Below, in pieces: positions 40,101 through 50,342 of a stretch of DNA of 64,000 nt (within the stretch, counting starts at the first letter, position 1; every line of letters starts with the position of its first letter). The position numbers were made by a program, and so were the translations under genes. The notes under the pieces were generated by a model. The model was not told the DNA's origin, ran no database searches, and was given only the letters and a program-made list of their open reading frames with translations. The stretch comes from Eutypa lata (Eukaryota; Ascomycota; Sordariomycetes; Xylariales; Diatrypaceae): contig JAKULF010000012.1 of NCBI GenBank assembly GCA_022661535.1, positions 124,001 through 188,000 of the forward strand, read 5' to 3'.

Positions 40101-41767
40101 GCACCGCCCAAGCAGTACTTATGTTTACATTCTCCATCATGCTGACTATGTTTGGCACAACTGCTAGCAAGACGCTACTTGGACAAGCTGTAGAGAGGAC
40201 ACTTCGAGCGCCCATGTCCTTCTTCGACACAACACCGCTGGGTCGAATAACGAATCGCTTTTCTAGGGACGTTGACGTGATGGACAACAACTTGACTGAC
40301 GCGATGAGGATGTACTTCTTGACGCTGTCGATGATAATATCTGTCTTCGCTCTCATCATTGCGTACTTCCACTGGTTCGCTCTCGCACTAGCGCCCTTGG
40401 CCATCCTCTTCTTGCTTGCGGCCTCATACTATAGAGCCTCGGCGCGGGAGGTAAAACGCTTCGAATCCGTGCTGCGGTCCGTTGTGTTCGCCAAGTTCGG
40501 CGAGGGTCTGACTGGTGTTGCCTCCATCCGTGCTTATGGACTGAAAGACCGGTTCGTAGCGGATCTGCGCAAGGCTATTGACGACATGAATGGGGCCTAT
40601 TACCTGACCTTCTCCAACCAACGGTGGTTGTCCGTAAGGCTTGACCTGATCGGGAATGCGCTGGTATTCACCACGGCCATCTTGGTGGTGTCGTCTCGAT
40701 TCTCCGTGAATCCGTCTATCGGTGGTCTAGTGCTTAGCTACATCCTCTCCATTGTCCAGATGCTGCAGTTCACCGTTCGGCAGCTAGCCGAAGTGGAGAA
40801 TGGAATGAACGCGGTGGAACGTATCGAGTACTACGGCACGCAGCTGGAAGAGGAGGCGCCGGAGCACACCATTGAAGTTCGCAAATCATGGCCGGAGAAG
40901 GGTGAGATTGTCTTTGATAATGTCGAGATGCGATATCGTGCTGGCTTGCCTCTCGTGCTTCAGGGCTTGAACATGCACGTCCAGGGTGGTGAAAGAATCG
41001 GGATTGTCGGCCGGACAGGGGCAGGAAAGAGCTCTATCATGTCGACGCTCTTCCGTCTGGTCGAGCTCTCAGGGGGACACATCTACATCGACGGACTCGA
41101 CATCTCCACGCTCGGCCTACACGACCTGCGGTCCAGGCTCGCCATCATCCCACAAGACCCCACGCTGTTCCGCGGGACGGTGCGCAGCAACCTCGATCCC
41201 TTCGGCGAGCACACGGACCTAGACCTCTGGTCGGCCCTGCGGCAAGCCGACCTCGTACCGGCCGACGCCACCAGCATGGACGACAGCGAGAAGGACCCGA
41301 CGCGGATCCACCTGGACAGCCCGGTGGAGGAGGACGGGCTGAACTTCTCGCTAGGCCAGCGGCAGATGATGGCGCTGGCGCGGGCGCTGGTCCGGGGCAG
41401 CCGCATCATCGTGTGCGACGAGGCGACGTCGTCGGTCGACGTCGAGACGGACGACAAGATCCAGGCCACGATGGCGGCGGCGTTCCGCGGCCGCACGCTG
41501 CTCTGCATCGCCCACCGCCTGCGCACCATCGTCGGCTACGACCGCGTCTGCGTCCTCGACGCCGGCCGCATCGCCGAGCTCGGCACCCCGCTCGAACTCT
41601 GGCGCCGCCCCGGCGGCATCTTCCGCAGCATGTGCGACCGCAGCGGCGTCCGCGAGGAGGATATTAGCGTTGCCACTACCGCTGGGTCGAACTCGAACTC
41701 GAACTCGGATGACGAGGGTGGGTTGGCGGCTGGCGAGGCGTCTGGGTCTACTGCCGCTGCCTCGTAG
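37182..41767 (+). CDS. ABCC-type multidrug transporter (Yor1-like)
   Basis: Full-length ABC exporter of the MRP/Yor1 group, which pumps oligomycin, organic anions and other drugs across the plasma membrane. Three exons (37182-37574, 37640-39351, 39412-41767) give 1486 aa, close to yeast Yor1 (1477). A charged cytosolic N-terminus leads to the first membrane domain, beginning near FFSRLTFQWMAPLMN. NBD1 has Walker A GSVGSGKTS from about 637, the variant signature ISGGQKQRL and Walker B VLMDDPLSAVD. The second membrane domain starts near WSVYGAYIHASG. NBD2 has Walker A GRTGAGKSS from about 1235, signature FSLGQRQMM and Walker B IIVCDEATSSVD. A lysine-rich linker (EEEKTEGEKKKENSDKAHK) lies within the first membrane domain. 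The C-terminus has an Asn-Ser repeat. The last 600 bp are markedly GC-richer than the rest. Confidence 0.9.
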
Positions 41768-43012
41768 AGGTAGGCAGGCTGACTGGCTGACTGGCGTAGT
41801 TGGATATTTTTATTTTTATTTGGATACAGCACCGCTAGGTATGCTTGCTATTGCATTTCCGTGCTTAAAAAGGAGGTCGGTATAACAATATCATTGGATA
41901 CATAAGGTAGATATATAATTCCTCGAGATGTCCCGTGTTTGTATTGCATTGAGGACAAGAGAAAGTAATAGATAGAATATGAATGAATAATGACTGTTTG
42001 AGAAGCGTCTCGTATTTGAATTTGAGATATGTTTTGTCTAGATATATGTATTTGAGTGAGTGAATGGGTGTGTATAAGCTCGGCAGCTGAACTTAATGTG
42101 AAACGTGACGTCGTCCCTCGGTAAGTTACACCGGATGGCTCGGTGTCCCTGTTCTTGTACGTGTACGTACGTATGTACGGAGTAGGTATTTTCTGGGCAA
42201 ATACTTAGATCACCTTGGCATATATACTAGATAGATAGATAGATATATATATAAATAGGTAGCATCAATAGAGAACTGGAACATCATTCATATAATATAT
42301 ATATGGAAGATAGGTAAGTTAGAATATTTAGAAAGAAGAGTCTAATAATACGCATATCTGTCTCGAGTTTTAATATATCTTACCTACCCTACCCACCTAT
42401 TTCACATGTCCTTCTGATATTAATAAACATGGCATTATTCGACTGGCTGGCCGGCTGGCTCGACGCATGTCTATCTGGCTACGCATGTAGATGCGTTGAT
42501 GATAGCCCGCCCATGTTTCCTTCCCTACTCGTCAGCTCGTCAGATTGCGCGCATGGAAAACGAGCTCGCCATCGATCCTAAGAGCACGACATTTGTTTTG
42601 TTTTCCCCCCCTTGAGGGTTCGGGGGCCGGTGTATGATCAAACCTAACCCCCCTCCTCCAGACCCCAAAATGGGTTATCATTATGATACTGGGGGTTTGG
42701 GGGACCTGACAGATAGAAAACAATGTTGTTGATTAGATTGTTAGGCTGACAAATGCGGCTCAACGCCGACGTAGATGGTATCGCGCTCATAGTTACGGCT
42801 GATAGTAATCACACACTACTAGCCGTCAGCATGGTAAGACAAGGCAAGAAAGCAATAAACGAATGGGATGGGTTGTAACAAAGGAGGGATTCCAGTTGGG
42901 GTACGTAAGTTATACATGATACGGTACGGTATGTAAGCAATAGCCAGGCCGGCTGTTGGTTGAAAGATTGATTTAAAGATTAGTTGGTGTTAATGTCACG
43001 ATATACCGCCAA

Positions 43013-43076
43013 ACATACATACATACATACATACATACATACATACATACATACATACATACATACATACATACAT
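43013..43076. repeat. (ACAT)16 microsatellite
   Basis: Sixteen perfect tandem copies of ACAT over 64 bp. On the minus strand it is open and would read as Met-Tyr-Val-Cys repeats, which is a shadow and not a gene. Confidence 0.95.
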
Positions 43077-43608
43077 AGGAATGTAGCAATACTGCTAGTT
43101 ATAAATCTGGTGTGATAAGAGATAAATGCAGAGGTCGATATCGACGAACCCGAGAGTGGCAAGGTGTGCAAACGTACGTAAAACTAGTTGGTGCGTATTA
43201 TAACATACCAACTAACAGCAGCTATCTGCCCTGCCCGTGAGATATCCCTTAACCTCGACGTAACCGCTACCTTTCTCAATAGAGGAGGTTCGGAGGAGGC
43301 TTTCATTTGGCAGATCAGTGTCTACCCATGTACCCACCGTGTCTGCTAAGTTAGGGACGTCCATGGACAACGTTACGGTATCACAGCATCGGGCCTCTCT
43401 CCCTTTCTCTTGAGTTTTGGCCTGTTACCTTACCTGCTACATAGGGAGGGAGTTTGAGCATGCCGAGTTTCGAAGTTTCAACTCGTAAGTGGAACACAGG
43501 AACACCGACCGACCGACCGAACGACCGGTATTACGTTGAAGTGAAGTATGACGTTTCACTACCCGTGGCAGCGGTTCACTCTTTAGCTTGGCTTAGAGAC
43601 GTACATAA

Positions 43609-43673
43609 TGTATGTATATGAGATATATATGTATATGAGATATATATGTATATGAGATATATATGTATATGAG
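43609..43673. repeat. 17-bp tandem repeat, three copies
   Basis: Three identical copies of AGATATATATGTATATG at 43621-43671, preceded by a partial copy. The unit is alternating purine-pyrimidine and partly self-complementary. Confidence 0.9.
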
Positions 43674-44578
43674 TAGCTCGATAATATTCTTACACGAGCG
43701 GTTGGTTGGATAGACGGAGGGGAACATGACCATGTAGTGCTCTATACTTAATTCCATGTTTATATTGTATATAGAAGTCGTCAATGGAAATAATAGGGGC
43801 TAAGGGGGTTAATAACACTTACATACCTTGATAGCGTGTTTGTATAAAACTGAGTAATATTACAAACATTTCTTAGGACAGGTAAACCTAGAGATACTAT
43901 AGCAAACTCTCTCACTGTTTGTTCACACAAGTACAACCTAGATAGGTAGGTAGTTAGACGATACCCAGTACGTAAATTACCTTCATAGCCAGGCTCGACG
44001 CAGCAAAGACAGCATAATAATTCGTTGGTAGTAAGGTATATATCGTTGATTAAATTGTTTGGTTCCAGGCGCCGGGACAACTACATATGTACATCCACAT
44101 CCACAACCACGCCCATGCCCACGCCCACGTACGACCCTTTTCACACCTGTATCACTAAACACAACTGGGGTAGGTAAGTACCTAGTTTAAGTATCCAAGA
44201 CAGACCGATCTGTCTTGCCACCATCCAAGTCCCGTGAACGCCGCTAAAACTCCAATAATTCCGATGATGGTGTTGTTGAACAGCTGGTTTTACAAGCACA
44301 ACATGAACAACTGATAAGCTCTCCTCTGCCTACATATAGTAAATGTCCGATATGTAACCAACCCACTTTGGTATGACAGCGCCCACCTCTATCACCTGGC
44401 CATTCCCCCATAGAAGCACAATAAATAACTAGCGCCTGGTTGATCGTGTTTCCGATACAACCGTTGGTATTGCTGGCCCCCCAACATCTTGCGAAGCACC
44501 CCCATATATTCAAGTCTAAAGTGTGTCTGTCTAGTTATCCAAGCCTCGCAATATCGCGATAACCATGTGAATTCAGCA

Positions 44579-45763
44579 TTAGTTTCTATTTTGGGGGGAC
44601 TGACTCCACGATGAGTTGCGGTTGGGAGTTGGATGATGCTGAGGTGGGAATTGCTCAGGCTGGTCAGCCAGCAAATCATCTAGATAGGCACTGGGGGCTC
44701 GTCCGCTTGTGGGTCGATTTAGATTTAGCGTGCTCGAGCTCATGTTTCGTCGCGCCGGTTCGCGAGGCGCGAGGGAGGGGGAATCGGGAGGACTGGGCCC
44801 AACCGCCCGTGCGTGGCCGCGCGAATCCGGGCGCAAATTAGTCAAGCTGATCGAGTGCGTGTGGCTTTGTGGCTGAGCCGCAGCGCCGGCAGCGTAAAAG
44901 CCCGAGGGAAGGAAGCGAGACTCGCGATTGCTGGCACTATTAGCGCCTGGCGCAGTGGGCGAGAAGAATAGATTCGTCTGGCTCGGGGTCGAGGATGGTA
45001 TAGGGCCGCGCTGCGTTCTCCGCACGCCACGACCGGTGCTAGCATTCGCCAACGAGGGCGAGGATTCGCGGTCAGCGTATTTGTAGAATGGCGCGGCGGG
45101 AGCGGCGTATGAGAGCTTGTCATTGGACATCTGTTGTGCGAGAGCGGCTCGTTTGACGGATCGATGAAGTTGCCATGCGACCACAGCGCGCCATAACAAG
45201 ATAGCAGCGCCGAAAGCGCCGAGGACAGCACCCACGGCGATGAAAAAGGTACCTTCGGGCACCCTGTTCGGTTTCATGAATGGCGCATTGTCTGTCGGGG
45301 GGACCGAAGCTGCCGGGTAACTGTATTGGCCAGCGAGGGTCGGGACAGTAGCGACACTAGTACTTCCGGTGGTTATGGGAGCAGATGTTGTTGCCTCCGT
45401 TGTCGTGGTGGCATCGTCGGTGGAAGTCGCGGTGCTTTCAGCAGTAGTACTTGTGGGCTCGCTCGTAGAGTCTTCGGTTGTTGTAGTCTCACTATCATCG
45501 GTGGTCGTGGTAGCATCATCAGTAGTTGTGGTGGCATCCTCAGTGGCCGTGGTGGCGTCTGAATCGGCAGTAGTGGTAGCTTCATCGGTATTCGTTGTTT
45601 GAGCAGCAGTATCTGTTTCGTCGGCGTCGGTGGAATCGGCTGTGGTGGTGGCATCGTTGTTGTCGGTTGTTGTTCTCTGGGCGACAACGGTGGTAGCGAA
45701 GAGGAAGAAGACAAAGGCGAATAGAAGCACAGAGCGCTTCATAGACAGCGGTTGGCGACGCAT
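44579..45763 (-). CDS. Ser/Thr-rich single-pass membrane protein (Csi2/Prm5-like)
   Basis: Single-exon gene of 394 aa. The start is ATG 45763, with a second in-frame ATG at 45742. A signal peptide runs to about residue 28 ([21 protein letters not shown]). Then comes about 110 residues of Thr/Ser/Asp/Glu-rich sequence with repeated [12 protein letters not shown] units, probably heavily O-glycosylated. A spacer ending VPEG precedes one membrane helix at about 172-197 ([20 protein letters not shown]). The cytosolic tail of about 195 residues is basic, then Ser/Pro-rich, with [13 protein letters not shown] and [13 protein letters not shown]. The layout and the [15 protein letters not shown] stretch resemble the fungal Csi2/Prm5/YNL058C group of cell-surface or vacuolar proteins. 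That placement is an inference from recall, so no symbol is given. Confidence 0.8.
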   Translation of the reverse strand: MRRQPLSMKRSVLLFAFVFFLFATTVVAQRTTTDNNDATTTADSTDADETDTAAQTTNTDEATTTADSDATTATEDATTTTDDATTTTDDSETTTTEDSTSEPTSTTAESTATSTDDATTTTEATTSAPITTGSTSVATVPTLAGQYSYPAASVPPTDNAPFMKPNRVPEGTFFIAVGAVLGAFGAAILLWRAVVAWQLHRSVKRAALAQQMSNDKLSYAAPAAPFYKYADRESSPSLANASTGRGVRRTQRGPIPSSTPSQTNLFFSPTAPGANSASNRESRFLPSGFYAAGAAAQPQSHTHSISLTNLRPDSRGHARAVGPSPPDSPSLAPREPARRNMSSSTLNLNRPTSGRAPSAYLDDLLADQPEQFPPQHHPTPNRNSSWSQSPQNRN

Positions 45764-46638
45764 GATGGGCGATTAAAGGGGCAACGAGCGAGAGAAGACT
45801 TAGGTGGCGAGTATAGAGAGTGTGGGAGAGAAAGAGTGTCACTATTAGGTGGTGATGGGCTAGGCTATGCAAAGTGGTACATCAAATGAGATTGAACAAA
45901 AAGCACAGTTTCCTGTTTCAATTCTGCATTGTGCTTCGTCTTGCTATTTGAACCGTCCACTTCTGGAAAGAGATGAAGGGAGGAAGAGAAGAAGTAGAAG
46001 AAAAAAAGAATGATTATAAAAAAAGTATAAAATCAAGACAGCAGAATAACGATGGTGATGGCAAAGGCAGCGATGGCAGCAATGATGGCGATGCTATATC
46101 CAGAGAATGTGAGAGGAGGAGGAGGAGGGTTGGACGTTCCTGAGAAAAGGAGCGAGCAGCAGAATGGATTCTTTCCATGCAGCAGCCGGTGGTGGTAATA
46201 AAACCAAGTATTTAGTTGGTTACTATATGTAGAATACATACGTGAGCGCGTACGTAGTGGGCGTAGTGGGCGTATATAATCAAATAAACCGGCAAAAGAG
46301 TACATGTAGGTACACAGATGCTGGCTGTCAGGTACCTACCTACCTACCCAGTAGATGGTCATTCGTGTTCATTATTAGTCTCATCCCACACTACGCAGAC
46401 CACACAGCCCTGATGAGCGCCATTACCTACATATAAGGATGGGTCTAGGCTATTTAAGGGACAGGTCCAGAGTTCAACCAATGTTCTACCTACTAGATCA
46501 CTAATGTATCTAATGTATGGCATGTACCCCAAAATGGGTCCAGGCGCATTTACGAAAGAGAAAGGACAAAATAACCTTAAGAAGAAGAAAAACTCTGTTC
46601 CCAAGAGACCGGTTGAGAAGCAGCCAACCGATTTCTAA
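45764..46638. other. Intergenic, left of MITE
   Basis: No gene. Contains the promoter of the membrane-protein gene and TACCTA motifs near 46,333-46,350. Confidence 0.5.
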
Positions 46639-47009
46639 GGGCGTGTTCTCAAGCAAAAGCAGGCTGATGCTGGTGGCCAGTGGGCACCTTGTTGCTACCA
46701 AAATGGTACTTGCGGCCAATGTTAGCCTTATCGTGTCGGAATAATCGTTCGTTCAGCAGTAAAAAGCACTAAATACCAGCTGACGAATGCTGGATACCGC
46801 TCCATAACAAAAAGGCTTATCCATTGGGTGCATCGACGATAAAGAATTTAACGAGCCAGCATACGCTAAAGGTAGCCCGTGCGGTGCTGAATATACCTAA
46901 AATACAAGCTCCATAAGTACAACGCCGGAAAAACTCCAAAGTCACACGTTAAGCAGCAGGGTGTCCATTGACCACCAGCATCAGCCTGCTTTTGCTTGAG
47001 AACACGCCC
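46639..47009. mobile_element. MITE-like element with TAA target duplication
   Basis: A 371-bp element bounded by inverted repeats. Both ends begin GGGCGTGTTCTCAAGCAAAA when read inwards and stay paired for about 58 bp; the first 38 bp are identical and five later differences are all transitions. The element is flanked on both sides by TAA (46636-46638 and 47010-47012), a 3-bp target-site duplication. Size, lack of coding capacity, terminal GGGCGTGTTC and the TAA/TTA duplication fit a non-autonomous PIF/Harbinger-type MITE; that superfamily assignment is inferred. No second copy was noticed in the window. Confidence 0.75.
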
Positions 47010-47840
47010 TAAAACGGAAATGCTAGATTGATTGATATGCAGACGCGTAGTGACACGATGGTACAACAGCTGCAAACTATGTATGTATGTATTGTACGTA
47101 TGTATGTACAAACTGCTAGGGTTGCCATGCCATGTTCCCATGCCATGTTATGCCATACCTACCCTATGTCGTGACGGCTGAACAAATGGTATTAGCCAAG
47201 CATGCTTATTTGTGGCTCACTATTTCGTACATCGTATTTTAACTAGGGGCTGTCAATGAGACACAAACTTTCTTTCAGTTTTTAGCCTCATTGCAACCTT
47301 TGTATCACAAATTAGCGAGACGGCTGTAGTTAGTTCCAGCAGGTGAGTCTGGCACTCTAATAAATATCTGCATTTTGAAGCTGGAAAATACGATTGTAAA
47401 CAACATTAAAGATGTTGATCTTGATAGTTACTTTCGTATGAGAGCATTGACCAAGCGTTCGGCAGTTTCAATTGTTTATATGTAGTATTTCGTACGCATG
47501 TACGAAGGCAAGATCCAGGTGCTGGCATCTGAACAGATGAAAAGCTCAGGTGGCGGGTTAACTAATTATTTAATTATCGGTCACTCGAATGCTCCGTGGC
47601 CCGCGTTCCAAGGTTGGGACGCGACGACCCCAGAGCCCCACTAAACCTTTGCGCCTGCAAAGTGATAGTTACCTAGTAGGTATCGATTAGAAGTGCAACT
47701 GAGGTTTCAACAGTAAACGAATTTCTTAAAACCTTCTTGAAACCAACCAACAAACGTACTTGCTCATCTTTTCAACATCTAGCGAAAGAAACCAGAGTCA
47801 TAGACGGGCCGAAACCCTCTGATAATATCACCCAAACAAG
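47010..47840. other. Intergenic, FCF1 promoter
   Basis: No gene. The 170 bp before FCF1 contain a CTCATC (reverse GATGAG) at 47763-47768, resembling part of the PAC element of ribosome-biogenesis genes. One hexamer is weak evidence. Confidence 0.4.
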
Positions 47841-49464
47841 ATGGGTGTAGCGAAGAAAACTCGCAAATTCGCCGAGGTTCGTAGCACTCTTTTTCGATAT
47901 ATAAAACCTTATCGATAAGAAGGTCGAGCAGGACAAAAAAAATTACTGTCTGCGAATAGCTTCATCACGTGTTCGTTTGGCTGACTTGACACCGATGGTC
48001 TCCTTTACGCAATAATTAGGTCAAGCGGGTCATAAGCCGTCGTGACAACAGGCGGCAAGAAAATGCCGGAAAGGCGGATGCGGCCAACGCTCAGAAGGCC
48101 AAGGCGACCCCCAACAACGACATCATCCGCGAGGTGCCCCAGATGCCCTCGAACCTCTTCTTCCAGGTGAGCAAATCCCTAGCCCCTAAGAAGATTTACT
48201 GGTTCGGATGTATGTGCCGAATGGAGTCTAACACGATATATCATGTGTCTTAGTTCAACGAGAACCTGAAGCCGCCGTACTCGGTCCTGGTTGATACTAA
48301 CTTCCTAAGTACGTCCCCCCTTGAAACTTGGGACTGTGATGGAGAAGCTTTCCAGTGGGGAGGAGGAAGGAAGGACTGTTGCTGACTCGAGATGGATCCA
48401 GGTCACACGGTACAGCGCAAACTCCCACTGCTCGAGAGCATGATGGATTGCCTCTATGCCAAATGTACCCCTATTATCACGAGCTGCGTGATGGCTGTGA
48501 GTAAACCCTTTTGCCGAGATTTCCACCTAATTCTGATATGGGTCACTTTTCACGGGTAGTCGCTGACACTCAATTACAGGAGCTTGAGAAGCTGGGCGTA
48601 AGCTACTTTCTTTCTACGTGACCTTTTTTTACTCCTTCATTCTCTGTGCCTCCAGCGTAAAATCCCCATTTGGAACCTCGTGGGATTTTGTAGCTTTTGG
48701 CACAGATAACCCCAACTACCTCTCAATTACGTCGAGATAGCAGTAACTGACACTCCATCTCACTATAGCCTAAGTACAGAATCGTAAGTCATCCCCAGAG
48801 CTACCCAGCTTCATGTCCCAATCTTTAGGACCTCAAAGCAACCCTGCCATACCTACGAAGTAATTACTAACAACAAACATTCAGGCCTTACGAATTGCGA
48901 GAGATGAGCGCTGGGAGCGCCTAGAGTGTGACCACAAGGTAAACAAACATATGACACCCTCTGTCTGTCTCTTGGCTCCCATAGAGTGTTCGAAGGTCAC
49001 GCACACCACGTGCTGTTGTCCTTTGGCCGCGTTGCTCTTCATAAAGAGAGTTCAGGCCTCCCTCTATAAAACCAAACCTCCCACACTCTACCCCCACTAT
49101 CGAACAAATCACTGACGTGAATTGCACAAAAAAGGGGACCTACGCCGATGACTGTATAATCGACAGGGTCATGAAGCACCGTACGTACCTCGTCTCCGCC
49201 CTCCTTACTATACTAGAAATTGGATTATATGCTAACTTAAAGACCTACCTGTCTGAAGGTATATATATCGTCGCCACCAACGAGTACGTTATCAGAGCTT
49301 GCTTACTACACATATTTTTTACGTATAAGAGATGTACTGACTGACTGGCCTCCCCGTGTAGTAAGGACTTATGTCGAAGAGTCCGAAAGATCCCAGGTGT
49401 TCCCATTTTGAACGTGGCTAGGGGCAAGTATGTTATCGAGAGGCTACCTGGCGCTCCGAACTGA
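47841..49464 (+). CDS. FCF1: rRNA-processing PIN-domain nuclease Fcf1/Utp24
   Basis: Nucleolar endonuclease of the small-subunit processome that makes early pre-rRNA cleavages (A1/A2 in yeast). Ten exons give 197 aa: 47841-47876, 48020-48166, 48254-48308, 48402-48496, 48580-48597, 48769-48783, 48885-48938, 49135-49180, 49259-49283 and 49362-49464. The N-terminus MGVAKKTRKFAE is the family start. The PIN domain follows from VLVDTNFL, with its first catalytic Asp, through SCVMAELEKLG and the acidic GTYADDCIIDRVMKH to YIVATNDKDLCRRVRKIPGVP. The C-terminus is ARGKYVIERLPGAPN. Three exons are only 18, 15 and 25 nt long, unusually small for a fungus. Phases all join, and the result matches family length (about 190-198). 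Intron 1 has an unusual GTTCGT donor. Confidence 0.92.
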
Positions 49465-50342
49465 TGGGTGATGTTATGTATGTTACGTACGTACGGATCG
49501 CGTGCGTATGTACAGCGGGGTTTTGGGAGTTTTCATGGGATCGTCTTATTCTACTACTACTACTACTACTGGTCTCACAGCATATTTCTTCAAGGCGTTT
49601 CAGGGGTTACGTAAAAAGAGGGTGTTCTGCTTACATAGGTACGTACATACCGACATAGACAAATAGACGGGAGTACAATTAAGACACCACTTTGAAAGAA
49701 ATCAAGATGGGACAAATTAGAAAAAATGAAGAGGTCTTGCTGCTATATGCGGTTTACGTATGGACAATGTTATGATTAATCAAACCCTCCAGCAAATAAA
49801 CGAGAAGGAACAGACGTCGGAGCTGGATCGAATTGGTTTTTCTTTATGTACATGCCGACTCGTTTTCTGCATCCCCTAATTTGCCGAGTCCTGTTTTACT
49901 TTTCCGAGCTTGAGAAAAGATCATCTCTCTCTCTCTCGTGTAAATCTAAAAGTGATGGCCCCCCCTTTGAGAATCTTCTTCTCCGCCATCGGAATTGTTG
50001 CCGTTATTTTTTCCCCCTTCGCTCGTGCTAGGTAGTAGTAATAGCACACCCTCCCAAATGCGGCAATGCGATGGGATGCCTTCACCGAAAACGCCTCGTT
50101 CCGCGAGTAGTAAAAGAAAAAGGTGTAAATAGATAAAAACCATGCGGAAAGCCAACAACAACCATCCTATTGGTACAACTTTTTCCCCCCATCCATAGCG
50201 ACTCCTATTTTGCATATATATGTCGAATGCCAAATCATGACCGACGGACATGCAGCAAAATCATCAGTGCAGCTCAGTTGATGAAGATACTGCCGATGGA
50301 AGGGAAAAAACCAGCGCTGGAGAAACATGACATTAGGTGGGA
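49465..50342. other. Intergenic between convergent FCF1 and SET1
   Basis: No gene seen. It carries the two 3' UTRs. A short ACT trinucleotide run lies at about 49,551-49,570. Confidence 0.55.

Larger units (their letters stand above)
41768..44578. other. Intergenic between convergent genes, repeat-bearing
   Basis: No gene found in 2.8 kb between two convergent genes. It holds the tetranucleotide array and the 17-bp tandem repeat listed separately, plus ATAG/GATA-rich runs near 42,230-42,255 and a CCGA run near 43,506-43,525. Confidence 0.6.

Noticed and set aside
43013..43076. CRISPR-like array
   Set aside because: Uninterrupted tetranucleotide tandem repeat without spacers, in a eukaryotic genome.
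42980..43171. Minus-strand frame encoding repeated Met-Tyr-Val-Cys
   Set aside because: It is only the translation of the (ACAT)16 microsatellite.
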